Origin: Faecalibacterium sp. I3-3-89
GTDB lineage: Bacteria > Bacillota > Clostridia > Oscillospirales > Ruminococcaceae
Direction: 5' to 3'
Assembly (NCBI RefSeq): GCF_023347275.1
Contig: NZ_CP094468.1
Coordinates: 186,001-250,000, forward strand
Length of the DNA stretch: 64,000 nt
Part shown: positions 50,112-59,227 of the stretch, piece by piece
Position numbering within the stretch: position 1 is the first letter of the stretch
Layout of the letters: every line of letters starts with the position of its first letter
The notes under the pieces: model-generated
The model's input: the letters and a program-made list of their open reading frames with translations, nothing else
What the model was told of the DNA's origin: nothing
The model's database searches: none
Made by a program: the position numbers and the translations under genes

Positions 50112-51362
50112 ATGATGAATGGCGTAAAAGCCGTGGCAAAGAAGTACAATGAGGTCAGCCTCATCCTTCGCATCGTCGCCGGTCTGGTCATCGGTGCGGT
50201 GCTGGCGCTTGCGGTGCCGGGTGCGGGCTGGGTCGGCGAGCTGGGCAGCCTGTTCGTCGGCGCGCTGAAGGGCATCGCCCCGGTGCTGGTGTTCGTTATC
50301 GTGGCCAGTGCGCTGGCGCAGGGCAGCTCCAAGCTGGACCGCCGCTTTGGCACAGTCATCTGGCTGTATATGCTGACCACCTTCCTTGCGGCGGCCATCG
50401 CTTCCGTTACGAGCTTCATGTTCCCTGTGTCGGTCGTTCTGGCAGACGCTGCTCAGTCGGACGTGGTGCCGCAGGGTCTGGGCGAGGTGCTGAGCACCCT
50501 GATCACCAACTTTGTCGCCAACCCCATCAGCGCTCTGATGAGCGGCAACTACATCGGCATCCTGTTCTGGGCCTGTATGTTCGGCCTCGCCATGAAGAGC
50601 ATCGGCTCGGATACCACCAAGAAGTTCCTCGCCGATACCGCCGATGCGGTGTCGCAGGTGGTGCGCTGGATCATCAATCTGGCCCCCTTCGGCATCATGG
50701 GTCTGGTGTATACCAACGTGTCGGGCAACGGTCTGGCCATCTTTACCCAGTACGGCAAGCTGCTGGCCCTGCTGGTGGGCACCATGCTGTTCATGGCGCT
50801 CATCGTCTCCCCCTTCATCATGTTTATCTATCTGGGCTGCAACCCCTATCCGCTGGTGTTCCGCTGCCTGAAGGAGTCGGGCCTGACCGCATTCTTCACC
50901 CGCAGCTCGGCGGCCAACATCCCCGTCAACATGGCCCTGTGCGAGAAGCTGGGCCTCGATAAGGATATGTATTCCGTCTCCATCCCTCTGGGCGCTACCA
51001 TCAATATGGATGGTGCGGCTATCACCATCACCATCATGACGCTGGCTGCGGCCAACACGCTGGGCATCCCCGTGACCCTGCCTGCCGCCATCGTCCTGAG
51101 CGCCATGTCCGCTCTGGGTGCCTGCGGCGCTTCCGGCGTGGCCGGCGGCTCCCTGCTGCTCATCCCGATGGCCTGCTCCCTGTTTGGCATCTCCAATGAT
51201 GTGGCCATGCAGATGGTCGGCGTCGGCTTCATCATCGGCGTGATCCAGGATTCTGTGGAGACTGCGCTGAACTCCGCCGGCGATGTGGAGTTCGCCGCTA
51301 CCGCCGAGTATCACCAGTGGCTCAAGCAGGGCAAGCCCCTGCCGGACTTCCTCCGCAAGTAA
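50112..51362 (+). CDS. sstT: serine/threonine Na+ symporter SstT
   Basis: A 416-residue dicarboxylate/amino-acid:cation symporter. SstT features are FFTRSSAANIPVNMALCEKL, the NMDGAA motif near residue 298 and GACGASGVAGGSLLLIP. It imports serine and threonine with sodium. ATG 50112 follows GGAGG. Single gene closed by a strong palindromic terminator. Confidence 0.92.
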   Translation: MMNGVKAVAKKYNEVSLILRIVAGLVIGAVLALAVPGAGWVGELGSLFVGALKGIAPVLVFVIVASALAQGSSKLDRRFGTVIWLYMLTTFLAAAIASVTSFMFPVSVVLADAAQSDVVPQGLGEVLSTLITNFVANPISALMSGNYIGILFWACMFGLAMKSIGSDTTKKFLADTADAVSQVVRWIINLAPFGIMGLVYTNVSGNGLAIFTQYGKLLALLVGTMLFMALIVSPFIMFIYLGCNPYPLVFRCLKESGLTAFFTRSSAANIPVNMALCEKLGLDKDMYSVSIPLGATINMDGAAITITIMTLAAANTLGIPVTLPAAIVLSAMSALGACGASGVAGGSLLLIPMACSLFGISNDVAMQMVGVGFIIGVIQDSVETALNSAGDVEFAATAEYHQWLKQGKPLPDFLRK

Positions 51363-51371
51363 AGTGCAAAA

Positions 51372-51409
51372 AAACAATGGCTGGAGCCGCGCGGCTCCAG
51401 CCATTGTTT
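51372..51409. terminator. bidirectional terminator between sstT and the ECF gene
   Basis: A near-perfect palindrome (AAACAATGGCTGGAGCCGC and complement) flanked by A and T runs. Confidence 0.9.
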
Positions 51410-51426
51410 CGTTTTCCGGAAAAGGC

Positions 51427-51963
51427 TCAGTCGATGACCTTTGCCTTCTGCAGTGCGGTGACGATGAGGGGGATGAGCACCAGCTGGGCGATGATGCCGG
51501 GCACAGCGGTGAAGAGTGCGCCGGACAGGAAGGCCGAGAAGGGGAAGCTGGAGCCGCTGAGGCCCGCCAGCAGGAAGCGGACTGCGCCCCAAACGAGGCG
51601 TCCGGCCACCATGGCCGCCGCGAGGGTAGCATAGGTCATGGGCAGCGTGTGGTTCACCCGGCGGTAGAGCCAGCCGGACACCGCGCCGTAGGCAGCCAGC
51701 TCAAAGGCCATCGAGAGGGCGATGGGGTACAGCGGGGGCATCCCGAAGAGCACCGAGCGGAGCAGCGGGGCCGCGAAGCCCACAGCCAGACCCCACGGCC
51801 CGCCCAGCACGAAGCCGCAGAGCAGGATGGGGAAATGCATGGGGCAGAGCATATTGCCCACCTGCGGCACATGGCCCGTCACCATGGGCAGGACGAAGGC
51901 CAGAGCCAGAAAGAGCGCAGCCAGCACGATGCTGCGGGCCGGAGAGGTGTGTTTCGTTTTCAT
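51427..51963 (-). CDS. ECF transporter S component, substrate unknown
   Basis: A 178-residue protein with about five membrane helices: SIVLAALFLALAFVLPMVTG, MLCPMHFPILLCGFVLGG and GMPPLYPIALSMAFELAAYG. It fits energy-coupling-factor substrate-binding subunits of the DUF3816-like group, which import vitamins or precursors with a shared EcfT/EcfA module located elsewhere. ATG 51963 has GGAGG upstream. The riboswitch-like leader should reveal the ligand. Confidence 0.8.
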   Translation of the reverse strand: MKTKHTSPARSIVLAALFLALAFVLPMVTGHVPQVGNMLCPMHFPILLCGFVLGGPWGLAVGFAAPLLRSVLFGMPPLYPIALSMAFELAAYGAVSGWLYRRVNHTLPMTYATLAAAMVAGRLVWGAVRFLLAGLSGSSFPFSAFLSGALFTAVPGIIAQLVLIPLIVTALQKAKVID

Positions 51964-52161
51964 CGGAGTTCCTCCTTGCAGGCCGCACCGGGACAGAAAA
52001 AGGGGGCTGCCCTTGGAAATGCATCCCAAAGGCAGACCCCTTCATGGCGTCTGTTGCAAAAAGTACGGCGGAAAATAAGCGTGCGGCGGGCTTCGGCCCG
52101 CAGGCCCGGCTTCCTGCCGGAAATCGTGAAAATTATAGCAGAGTGCCGCAGGATTTGTCAA
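51964..52161 (-). promoter_or_regulatory. promoter and riboswitch-like attenuator leader
   Basis: Minus strand: TTGACA (52161-52156), 18-base spacer, TATAAT (52137-52132), then a structured leader of about 160 bases with CCGGC/GCCGG and GCGGGC-CGAA-GCCCGC stems. A terminator (52040-51997, long stem then T5) stands about 30 bases before the gene. CAGAC at 52053-52049 can pair with GTCTG at 52037-52033, the 5' arm of the terminator, giving an antiterminator. No known aptamer class is recognised with confidence. Confidence 0.6.
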
Positions 52162-52250
52162 GACCGGTGCAAAGCAGACTGCAAATTGACCAAAAAAGGA
52201 TGCGTTTGGAGCAGTTTTTGACCGCGTGTGTACATTTTGCTGGAAGAAGC

Positions 52251-52279
52251 TTGACCTTTTTGCACAGAATAGATAATAT
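52251..52279 (+). promoter_or_regulatory. promoter of the transketolase genes
   Basis: TTGACC (52251-52256), 17 bases, TAATAT (52274-52279). Confidence 0.65.
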
Positions 52280-52370
52280 AAACTTGAATTATAGCGCAAT
52301 GAGGCGGCAGGAGCCGCACCTTGCGCGGCTGTTACCTTGCAAATTCTGAGGTTCATACGGGAGGACCATC

Positions 52371-53222
52371 ATGACAAATGCAGAAAAGCTCACCCTTGCC
52401 AAGCACGCCTGCCACATCCGCATGGGCGTGATCGAGGGAACTCACAGCGCCAAGTGCGGCCATCCGGGCGGCAGTCTGGACATCGCCGAGGTGCTGTCTT
52501 ACCTCTATTTCGTGGATATGAATGTTGACCCCAAGGCTCCGAAAAAGCCGGACCGCGACCGTCTGGTGCTGTCCAAGGGCCACGCCGCCCCGGCGCTCTA
52601 CGCTGCGCTGGCCGAGCGCGGGTTCTTCCCGGTGGAAGACCTCAAGACCCTGCGCAAGATCGGCAGCTACCTGCAGGGCCACCCCAACATGAATGAGACG
52701 CCGGGCGTGGATATGTCCACCGGCAGTCTGGGTCAGGGTGTGTCCGCCGCCTGCGGCATGGCTCTGGGCGCAAAGATCAGCAAAAAGCCGGTCAATGTCT
52801 ACACCATCCTTGGCGATGGCGAGGTGGAAGAGGGCGAGTGCTGGGAGGCGTTCATGTTTGCCGCCCACTATAAGCTCTCCAACCTCTGCGTCATGCTGGA
52901 CCGCAACCATCTCCAGATCGACGGCACGACCGAGACGGTCATGAACAGCGCCCCGCTGGAAGAGAAGCTGAAGGCTTTCAACTTCAACGTCCTGACCATC
53001 AACGGCCACGACTACGACCAGATCGAGGCGGCTGTCAAGGCGTTCCACGCCGAGAACGACAAGCCCACCTGCATCATTCTGGACACCGTCAAGGGCACCG
53101 GCGTCTCCTTTATGACCAACTCTGTGGATTGGCACGGCAAAGGCCCCAACGACGAAGAGTACGCTGTGGCCATGCAGGAGCTGAACGCAGCCTACGCCGC
53201 GCTGGAACAGGAGGACAAGTAA
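52371..53222 (+). CDS. transketolase, N-terminal subunit
   Basis: A 283-residue half transketolase: GHPGGSLDIAEVLSYLYF, SKGHAAPALYAAL, and the thiamine-diphosphate motif GDGEVEEGECWEA near residue 147 with the closing Asn in LDRN. It supplies the cofactor-binding half; the partner follows 2 bases after the stop. Together they shift two-carbon units in the pentose phosphate pathway. Split transketolases are normal in Clostridia. Confidence 0.94.
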   Translation: MTNAEKLTLAKHACHIRMGVIEGTHSAKCGHPGGSLDIAEVLSYLYFVDMNVDPKAPKKPDRDRLVLSKGHAAPALYAALAERGFFPVEDLKTLRKIGSYLQGHPNMNETPGVDMSTGSLGQGVSAACGMALGAKISKKPVNVYTILGDGEVEEGECWEAFMFAAHYKLSNLCVMLDRNHLQIDGTTETVMNSAPLEEKLKAFNFNVLTINGHDYDQIEAAVKAFHAENDKPTCIILDTVKGTGVSFMTNSVDWHGKGPNDEEYAVAMQELNAAYAALEQEDK

Positions 53223-53223
53223 G

Positions 53224-54171
53224 ATGGCAGATGTGAAAATGATCGCGACCCGCGAGAGCTACGGCAATACTCTGAAAGCACTGGCCGCTGAGGGCCATGA
53301 TGATCTGGTGGTGCTGGACGCCGACCTCGCCGCCGCCACCAAGACCGGGATGTTCCGCAAGGCTTACCCGAACCGCCACTTCGACTGCGGCATCGCCGAA
53401 GCCAACATGATGGGCGTTGCCGCCGGTCTGTCCACCATGGGCTATGTCCCCTTCGTGTCCAGCTTCGCCATGTTCGCTGCGGGCCGTGCCTTTGAGCAGA
53501 TCCGCAACTCCGTGGCCTATCCCCGCCTGAATGTCAAGATCGGCGCCACCCACGGCGGTATCTCCGTCGGTGAGGACGGCGCTTCCCACCAGTGCTGCGA
53601 GGACTTCGCCCTCATGCGCAGCCTGCCCGGCATGACCATCATCTGCCCCGCTGACGATGTGGAGGCCCGGGCTGCTGTCCGCGCTGCCTACGAGATGCAG
53701 GGGCCGGTCTACCTCCGCTTCGGTCGTCTGGCCGTCCCTGTGTTCCACGACGAGGCCAACTACCACTTCGAGATCGGCAAGGGCGAGCAGCTCACCGAGG
53801 GCAATGACATCGCCATCGTGGCCACCGGCCTGATGGTCAACGAGGCCCGCAAGGCCGCTGAGACGCTGGCCGCCGAGGGCATCCACGCCCGCGTCCTCAA
53901 CATCCACACCATCAAGCCTCTGGATGAGGACATCATCCTCAAGGCAGCCAAGGAGTGCGGCAAGATTGTCACCGCCGAGGAGCACAACGTCATCGGCGGT
54001 CTGGGCGAGGCCGTCTGCTCGCTTCTGAGCGAGAAGCTGCCCACCCCCGTCCGCCGCGTGGGCGTGCAGGACAAGTTCGGCTGCTCCGGCCCTGCATGGG
54101 ATCTGCTGCGCGAGTATGGTCTGGACGCCGCCACCATCTGCAAGACCGCAAAGGAGATGCTGGGCCGATAA
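53224..54171 (+). CDS. transketolase, C-terminal subunit
   Basis: A 315-residue pyrimidine-binding half: DLAAATKTG, the catalytic Glu in CGIAEANMMGVAAGL, and THGGISVGEDGASHQ, plus a C-terminal domain with VTAEEHNVIGGLG. It forms the active enzyme with the preceding subunit. ATG starts 2 bases after that stop, with AGGAGG inside the end of the first gene. Confidence 0.94.
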   Translation: MADVKMIATRESYGNTLKALAAEGHDDLVVLDADLAAATKTGMFRKAYPNRHFDCGIAEANMMGVAAGLSTMGYVPFVSSFAMFAAGRAFEQIRNSVAYPRLNVKIGATHGGISVGEDGASHQCCEDFALMRSLPGMTIICPADDVEARAAVRAAYEMQGPVYLRFGRLAVPVFHDEANYHFEIGKGEQLTEGNDIAIVATGLMVNEARKAAETLAAEGIHARVLNIHTIKPLDEDIILKAAKECGKIVTAEEHNVIGGLGEAVCSLLSEKLPTPVRRVGVQDKFGCSGPAWDLLREYGLDAATICKTAKEMLGR

Positions 54172-54198
54172 GCCAAGCGTTTCCTGCATAAGAAAAAA

Positions 54199-54239
54199 GA
54201 GACAGGCTTCCCCGGAAGGGGCTGCCTGTCTCATTTTTT
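54199..54239. terminator. bidirectional terminator between transketolase and MATE genes
   Basis: A stem GAGACAGGC..CCC with complement and T6; convergent genes on both sides. Confidence 0.88.
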
Positions 54240-54252
54240 ATGCGAGGATGCT

Positions 54253-55626
54253 TTATTTTTTCTTCTTCGGAAAGACGAACGGATTGTGCAGATAGACCGT
54301 CATCAGCTCGGCGGTCATGAAGCACCAGATGACCGGCTCACAGAGGATGACTGCGTTGTACGCGAAGCGGGGGATGAACACCATGACAAAGACGATCTTG
54401 CCCAGAAATTCGATGACGCTGGACAGGAGGGGCAGCACTTTTTCGCCCATGCTCTGCAGCGCATACCGGTTCGCCAGCAGGACGCCCAGCACGGCGTAGA
54501 AGGGGGCGTTCCAGATCAGATACCGTGCGCCGTTTTCCAGCACCACCGGCTCAGAGGAACCGGACACCAGCCGGACCATCCATTCTGCCCCCACGCTCAT
54601 CAGCACCGTGATGGCGGCGGCCACCACGATGCTGTAGAGGATGATGTCTCGCATCCCGCGCCGGACGCGGTCGGGGTGGTTCGCACCGTAGTTCTGGGAT
54701 ACGAACGTCGAGCAGGCGGAGGCCATCGCCGTCAGAGGCATATCCGTGAAGGAAAAGAGCTTCCGGGCGGCGGTGTGGCCCGCGATGACCAGTGTGCCCA
54801 GCCCGTTGATGCCATATTGCAGCACCACCGAGCCTGCCGAGACGATGCTGCTCATAAGGCCCATCGAGATGCTCTGGCTGAACAGCTCCCAGTAGAGGCG
54901 GCTGCCCACATGGAAGTGCTTTTTCTCGGGCAGGAGCAGCCGGGCACTGCGGAAGACGTACAGGATGCAGAGCACCACCGACACTCCCTGCGAGATGACC
55001 GTGGCCACGCCCGCACCGGCTACCCCCATGCCCAGCACGGCGATGAACCAGAGGTCGAGGATGACATTGAGCACCGACGAGAGGATGAGGAAGACCAGCG
55101 GCATGAAGCTGTTGCCGATGGCTCGCAGCAGACCGGCACAGAGGTTGTAAGCGAACATGATGAAGACGCCGTAGTCGATGATGATGATGTAGCGGTAGGC
55201 GTCCTCAAAGATCTCCGCCGGGGTGTCCAGCAGCTCCAGCAGCGGGTGCAGGCCCATCGCGCCCGCCAGCGTGATGACCGCCGACGCGATGAGTCCGATG
55301 ACGATGGAGCCTGCAACGGTCTGCTTGAGCTGCTCGTCGTCTCCGGCCCCGTAGGAGCGCGCTGCGACGATGGCAAGGCCGTTGCCGATGCCGATGCCGA
55401 AGCCGACCAGAAGCTCGTAGATGGCCCCGCAGGCCCCGATGGCAGCAAGGGCGGTGTCACCCAGCACATTGCCCACGATCATGGTGTCCACGGTGTTGTA
55501 GAGCTGCTGGAAGAGGCTCGACACCAGAATGGGGAGCATGAAGATGACGAGGCTCTGGAAGATGGGGCCGTTCATCAGGTCCACGCTCTGGCTGAAAAAC
55601 GATTTTTTTGCGGGGGATCGGATCAT
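54253..55626 (-). CDS. MATE family multidrug efflux protein
   Basis: A 457-residue membrane protein with about twelve helices: PILVSSLFQQLYNTVDTMIV is the DinF/VmrA-type MATE start and ACGAIYELLVGFGIGIGNG follows. It exports drugs or metabolites by ion antiport, substrate unknown. ATG 55626 is favoured because AAGGAG lies 8-9 bases upstream; the ATG at 55632 touches that site. It is a different MATE subgroup from the one at 10368. Confidence 0.9.
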   Translation of the reverse strand: MIRSPAKKSFFSQSVDLMNGPIFQSLVIFMLPILVSSLFQQLYNTVDTMIVGNVLGDTALAAIGACGAIYELLVGFGIGIGNGLAIVAARSYGAGDDEQLKQTVAGSIVIGLIASAVITLAGAMGLHPLLELLDTPAEIFEDAYRYIIIIDYGVFIMFAYNLCAGLLRAIGNSFMPLVFLILSSVLNVILDLWFIAVLGMGVAGAGVATVISQGVSVVLCILYVFRSARLLLPEKKHFHVGSRLYWELFSQSISMGLMSSIVSAGSVVLQYGINGLGTLVIAGHTAARKLFSFTDMPLTAMASACSTFVSQNYGANHPDRVRRGMRDIILYSIVVAAAITVLMSVGAEWMVRLVSGSSEPVVLENGARYLIWNAPFYAVLGVLLANRYALQSMGEKVLPLLSSVIEFLGKIVFVMVFIPRFAYNAVILCEPVIWCFMTAELMTVYLHNPFVFPKKKK

Positions 55627-55672
55627 AGGCATTCTCCTTTATCGTCATAAAAAGGAGCTGCTGTACAGCTTC

Positions 55673-55920
55673 AACCTCTCAGTCTCGCATTCGCTCGACA
55701 AGGCCGGGTTGCGGCACCCAGCATCCGCTTCGTGCTTTGAAAAGCACTTGCGTCTTGCTGGCCGCGGCCCCAACAACGACTCCCTGTTTCCGCCACTGGC
55801 GGCGGTCATCGTTGTTGCCCCTACTGAGGGGAGCCTCTGGCGAAGAGGGAAAGCTTTCCGGAATGCCAAGGCCTCTCCTCGGTAGGAGAGGTGGCATTGC
55901 GAAGCAATGACGGAGAGGTT
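55673..55920. repeat. palindromic intergenic repeat, copy D, with a nested unit
   Basis: Ends AACCTCTC and GAGAGGTT are inverted. The right half is the reverse complement of copy A. A second repeat unit (55706-55818, from GGGTTGCGG to GTTGC) interrupts it. CTGCTGTACA occurs on both flanks, 5-7 bases outside. No gene lies in 55627-55961. Confidence 0.75.
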
Positions 55921-55961
55921 GATCCTGCTGTACAACAGCCCTTTTGAATCGTTTCAGATTG

Positions 55962-56786
55962 TTACAGCTCCTGCGTCTCGAAGCCGTTGGCCGTCAGCAC
56001 GTCCACGCTGGAGAAGCCTGCGGCCTTGATGGCAGCTGCGGCCTCGTCGAAGCCGAAGGTCAGGCTGCCGATGTCGTGGGCGTCGGAGGTGATGATGACC
56101 CGGCCGCCCATCTTCTGCCACTCGCCCAGCATCCATGCGCCGGGGTAGAAGTCCTTGCGGTAGCCGCGGTAGACGCCGCCGGTGTTCACTTCCAGCCGAC
56201 AGCCGTGCTCTTTGGCCACAGCCAGTGCCTTGAGGGCTGCGGCTTTGTAGCGGGGAGCCTCCTCATCGAAGAACTCGCCGTCGGCGTTCAGCTTTTTGAT
56301 GAGGTCGATGTGGGCGAGGATGTCGGGACCCATGGCCGCCACCTTCTCCACCTCGGCAAAGTAGGCCTCCACAGCGGCCAGCGGGTCGCCGTCGAAGTCG
56401 TCGTAGATGCAGTCGTGCAGGTCCTGCGGGCGGAAGTCGATTTCGTAATACTTGCCGGTGTTCTTGCCGTAGAGGTGGTGCGCCGAGCCGATCCAGTAGT
56501 CGTAGCCGGTGCGCTTGTCCTCGCTCAGCAGGTCCCACTCGATGCCGCAGAGAATGTCCACCTTGCCCTTGTACTCGGTCTTGAGCTTGGCGATGGTGGC
56601 CTTGTACTGGGCCGTGCGGCTGGGACTCATGCAGTATTCACGGTCGCGCTGGGTGTAGCTATGGCCCGTGAAGCCCAGTGTGGTCAGCCCCTGCGCACAC
56701 GCGGCGGAGGCCATCTCCTGTAAGGTGTTTTTGCCATCACACATCGTCGAGTGACAATGGACACTGGACTTCTTGTAATCTGCCAT
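55962..56786 (-). CDS. hisJ: histidinol-phosphatase, PHP type
   Basis: A 274-residue PHP-domain phosphatase: metal ligands HCHS at residues 10-13, GFTGHSY near 39, GIEWD near 81, the AHIDL His and the ITSDAHD end motif. It removes phosphate from histidinol phosphate. It starts 6 bases after hisIE and ends the his operon, supplying a step for which no HAD-type HisB phosphatase is present. Confidence 0.9.
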   Translation of the reverse strand: MADYKKSSVHCHSTMCDGKNTLQEMASAACAQGLTTLGFTGHSYTQRDREYCMSPSRTAQYKATIAKLKTEYKGKVDILCGIEWDLLSEDKRTGYDYWIGSAHHLYGKNTGKYYEIDFRPQDLHDCIYDDFDGDPLAAVEAYFAEVEKVAAMGPDILAHIDLIKKLNADGEFFDEEAPRYKAAALKALAVAKEHGCRLEVNTGGVYRGYRKDFYPGAWMLGEWQKMGGRVIITSDAHDIGSLTFGFDEAAAAIKAAGFSSVDVLTANGFETQEL

Positions 56787-56792
56787 AGTGAA

Positions 56793-57428
56793 TCACTGCA
56801 TCCTTTCCTGTTTGACCTTGTGGTCGATAACGTGACGTTTTTCCAGCTCGCGGGTGACGTCTTCCACCGTGATGCCGGCCTGCACCATCAGCACCAGCAC
56901 ATGGTATGCCAGATCGCTGATCTCGTAGACCGTCTCGGCCTTGTCTTCCTTTTCGCCCGCGATGATGACCTCCGTGCACTCCTCGCCCACCTTCTTGAGG
57001 ATCTTTTCCTTGCCCTTCTCGAAGAGGTAGGTGGTGTAGCTGCCCTCCTTGGGGCTGGTCTTGCGGCCCTTGATGAGGTCATACAGCCCCTGCCAGCTGA
57101 ACTGCTTCAGCTCGGGGGAAACATACACTTCGTTGAAAAAGCAGCTCTCGGCACCGGTGTGGCAGGCGGGGCCGCTCTTGACGACCTCCACCACCAGCGC
57201 ATCGGCGTCACAGTCGGCGGTGATGGACACCACCCGCTGGACGTTGCCGCTGGTCTCGCCCTTGCGCCAGATCTCCTGACGGCTGCGGCTCCAGAACACC
57301 GTCCGGCCCTCCGCGATGGTCAGCGCCAGCGTCTCGGCGTTCATGTAGGCGAGGGTCAGCACCTCTTTGGTGTAGTGGTCCTGCACGATGGCAGGGATGA
57401 GACCCTTTTCGTCAAACTTCAGATCCAT
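56793..57428 (-). CDS. hisIE: bifunctional phosphoribosyl-AMP cyclohydrolase / phosphoribosyl-ATP pyrophosphatase
   Basis: A 211-residue fusion. HisI part (1-108): [28 protein letters not shown] and the zinc region DCDADALVV with CHTG. HisE part (about 115-211): [20 protein letters not shown] and [10 protein letters not shown]. It carries out the second and third steps of histidine synthesis. It lies 66 bases after hisF. Confidence 0.95.
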   Translation of the reverse strand: MDLKFDEKGLIPAIVQDHYTKEVLTLAYMNAETLALTIAEGRTVFWSRSRQEIWRKGETSGNVQRVVSITADCDADALVVEVVKSGPACHTGAESCFFNEVYVSPELKQFSWQGLYDLIKGRKTSPKEGSYTTYLFEKGKEKILKKVGEECTEVIIAGEKEDKAETVYEISDLAYHVLVLMVQAGITVEDVTRELEKRHVIDHKVKQERMQ

Positions 57429-57494
57429 AATGTTTCTCCTTCCCCGCAGGGGGACAGCTATAGTTTAGCGTATTCGGCGGGCAAACGCAAGCAT

Positions 57495-58250
57495 TTACAG
57501 CCGCATTTCCACACCATTTTCGTTTAAGTACTCCTTTAGTGCCCGGATGGTGAGCAGCTTCTGGTGGAAGATGCCCGCCGCAAGGCCCGCGTCGATGCCC
57601 TCGTGGCGGAACAGCTCGAGGAAATCTTCCTTTTTGCCCGCGCCGCCGCTGGCGATGATGGGCACGTTCACCCGGGCCGCCACGGCGTCCAGCATCTCAA
57701 GGTCGAAGCCGTTGCGGACGCCGTCGGTGTCGATGCTGTTGAGGCAGACCTCGCCCGCGCCGTTGTCCACGCACCACTTGATCCATTCCAGTGCGTCCCG
57801 GCCGGTATCTTCGCGCCCGCCCTTGGCAAAGACGCGGAACTGCCCGCCCACCCGTTTGACGTCGGCGGAGAGGACGACGCACTGGTCGCCGTAGCGCTTC
57901 GCCGCCGCCGGGATGAGGGAGGGGTCCTTCAGCGCGCCCGAGTTGACGCTGACCTTATCGGCCCCGCACTTGAGCACCCGGTCGAAGTCGTCCAGCGTGT
58001 TGACGCCGCCGCCCACGGTGAGGGGGATGAAGATCTCGCTGGCCACCCGGGTAAGGATGTCGGTGAAGAGGGAGCGGCCCTCGGCGCTGGCCGTGATGTC
58101 GTAGAACACCAGCTCGTCCGCGCCGGCCGCGTTGTACATCCGGGCCATCTCCACCGGGTCGGCCACGTCCTTGATGCCCTCGAAGTTCGTGCCCTTGACG
58201 ACCCGCCCGCTGCGGACGTCCAGACAGGGAATGATGCGTTTTGTGATCAT
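57495..58250 (-). CDS. hisF: imidazole glycerol phosphate synthase cyclase subunit
   Basis: A 251-residue TIM barrel: IPCLDVRSGRVVKGTNF at residues 7-23 with the first catalytic Asp11, TVGGGVNTLDDF, the second catalytic Asp near residue 130 and ASGGAGKKEDF. With HisH it makes imidazole glycerol phosphate and AICAR. It starts 11 bases after hisA. Confidence 0.96.
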   Translation of the reverse strand: MITKRIIPCLDVRSGRVVKGTNFEGIKDVADPVEMARMYNAAGADELVFYDITASAEGRSLFTDILTRVASEIFIPLTVGGGVNTLDDFDRVLKCGADKVSVNSGALKDPSLIPAAAKRYGDQCVVLSADVKRVGGQFRVFAKGGREDTGRDALEWIKWCVDNGAGEVCLNSIDTDGVRNGFDLEMLDAVAARVNVPIIASGGAGKKEDFLELFRHEGIDAGLAAGIFHQKLLTIRALKEYLNENGVEMRL

Positions 58251-58261
58251 GGTCTAGCTCC

Positions 58262-58981
58262 TTACTTCTGCACCAGCGCAACGCAGCGTCTGAGGTCCAG
58301 TGCGCCGGTATACAGGCTCTTGCCGAGGATGGCGGCGGCGGTGCCCATCTCTTCCAGCTCCAGCAGCTCCTGCTCCGAGGAGATGCCGCCGCTGGCTGTG
58401 ATGGCGACGCCGGGCACTTCCCTTGCAAGCTGACGGTAGAGGGCGAGGTTGGTGCCCTGCATCGCGCCATCGCAGGCGATGTCGGTGTAGATGATGGCCT
58501 TGCAGCCCGCCTCGGCCAGACGCTGGCAGAAGGCCACGCCCGGTTCGGCGCTGACCTCCTTCCAGCCGTGGATGGCCACATAGCCGTCCTTGGCGTCTAC
58601 GCCCACGGCGATCTTGTCGCCGTATTTTTTCAGCATCCGGGCCGTGAAATCGAAGTCCGTCACGGCCACACTGCCGAGGATGCACCGGCCCACCCCGAGG
58701 GAGAGGTATCGTTCGATGCGCTCCTCGGTGCGGATGCCGCCGCCCACCTCGATGTATAAGCCCCCCTGCTTGGCCAGCGCGGCGATGGTGTCGTAGTTGG
58801 AAAGGGTGCCGTCCTTCGCGCCGTCCAGATCGACGACATGGAGGTTCTTGGCCCCGGCGTCCAGAAAGGCCCGCGCCTGTGCGCAGGGGTCTTCGCCGTA
58901 GACGGTCATTTTATCGTAGTCGCCCTGCGTCAGGCGCACGACGTTTCCGCCCCGCAGGTCAATGGCTGGGAATAATTGCAT
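58262..58981 (-). CDS. hisA: ProFAR isomerase HisA
   Basis: A 239-residue TIM barrel: FPAIDLRGGNVVRLTQGDYD with catalytic Asp8, VDLDGAKDG and YTDIACDGAMQGTN with the second Asp. It isomerises ProFAR to PRFAR. Repeat copy E separates it from hisH upstream, the only sizeable gap in the operon. Confidence 0.96.
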   Translation of the reverse strand: MQLFPAIDLRGGNVVRLTQGDYDKMTVYGEDPCAQARAFLDAGAKNLHVVDLDGAKDGTLSNYDTIAALAKQGGLYIEVGGGIRTEERIERYLSLGVGRCILGSVAVTDFDFTARMLKKYGDKIAVGVDAKDGYVAIHGWKEVSAEPGVAFCQRLAEAGCKAIIYTDIACDGAMQGTNLALYRQLAREVPGVAITASGGISSEQELLELEEMGTAAAILGKSLYTGALDLRRCVALVQK

Positions 58982-59001
58982 TTCGTTTCTCCTTTAGCGG
59001 G

Positions 59002-59215
59002 CTTGCCCTCTCAGTCACCTTCGGTGACAGCTCCCCCAAAGGGGGAGCCAAAAGCCTCTCCCTTTGGGAGCAACAATGATAACCGCCGCCAGTGGCGGAA
59101 ACAGGGAGTCGTTGTTGGGGCCGCGGCCAGCAAGACGCGAGTGCTTATCAAAGCACGAAGCGGATGCTGGGAGCCGCAACCCGGGAGTGGCACCGAAGGT
59201 GACGGAGAGGGCAAG
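59002..59215. repeat. palindromic intergenic repeat, copy E, inside the his operon
   Basis: Ends CTTGCCCTCTC and GAGAGGGCAAG are inverted. It contains the second repeat unit (59070-59182) in the orientation opposite to copy D. It occupies the hisH-hisA gap. Confidence 0.75.
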
Positions 59216-59227
59216 CCGCCTTTAAGT

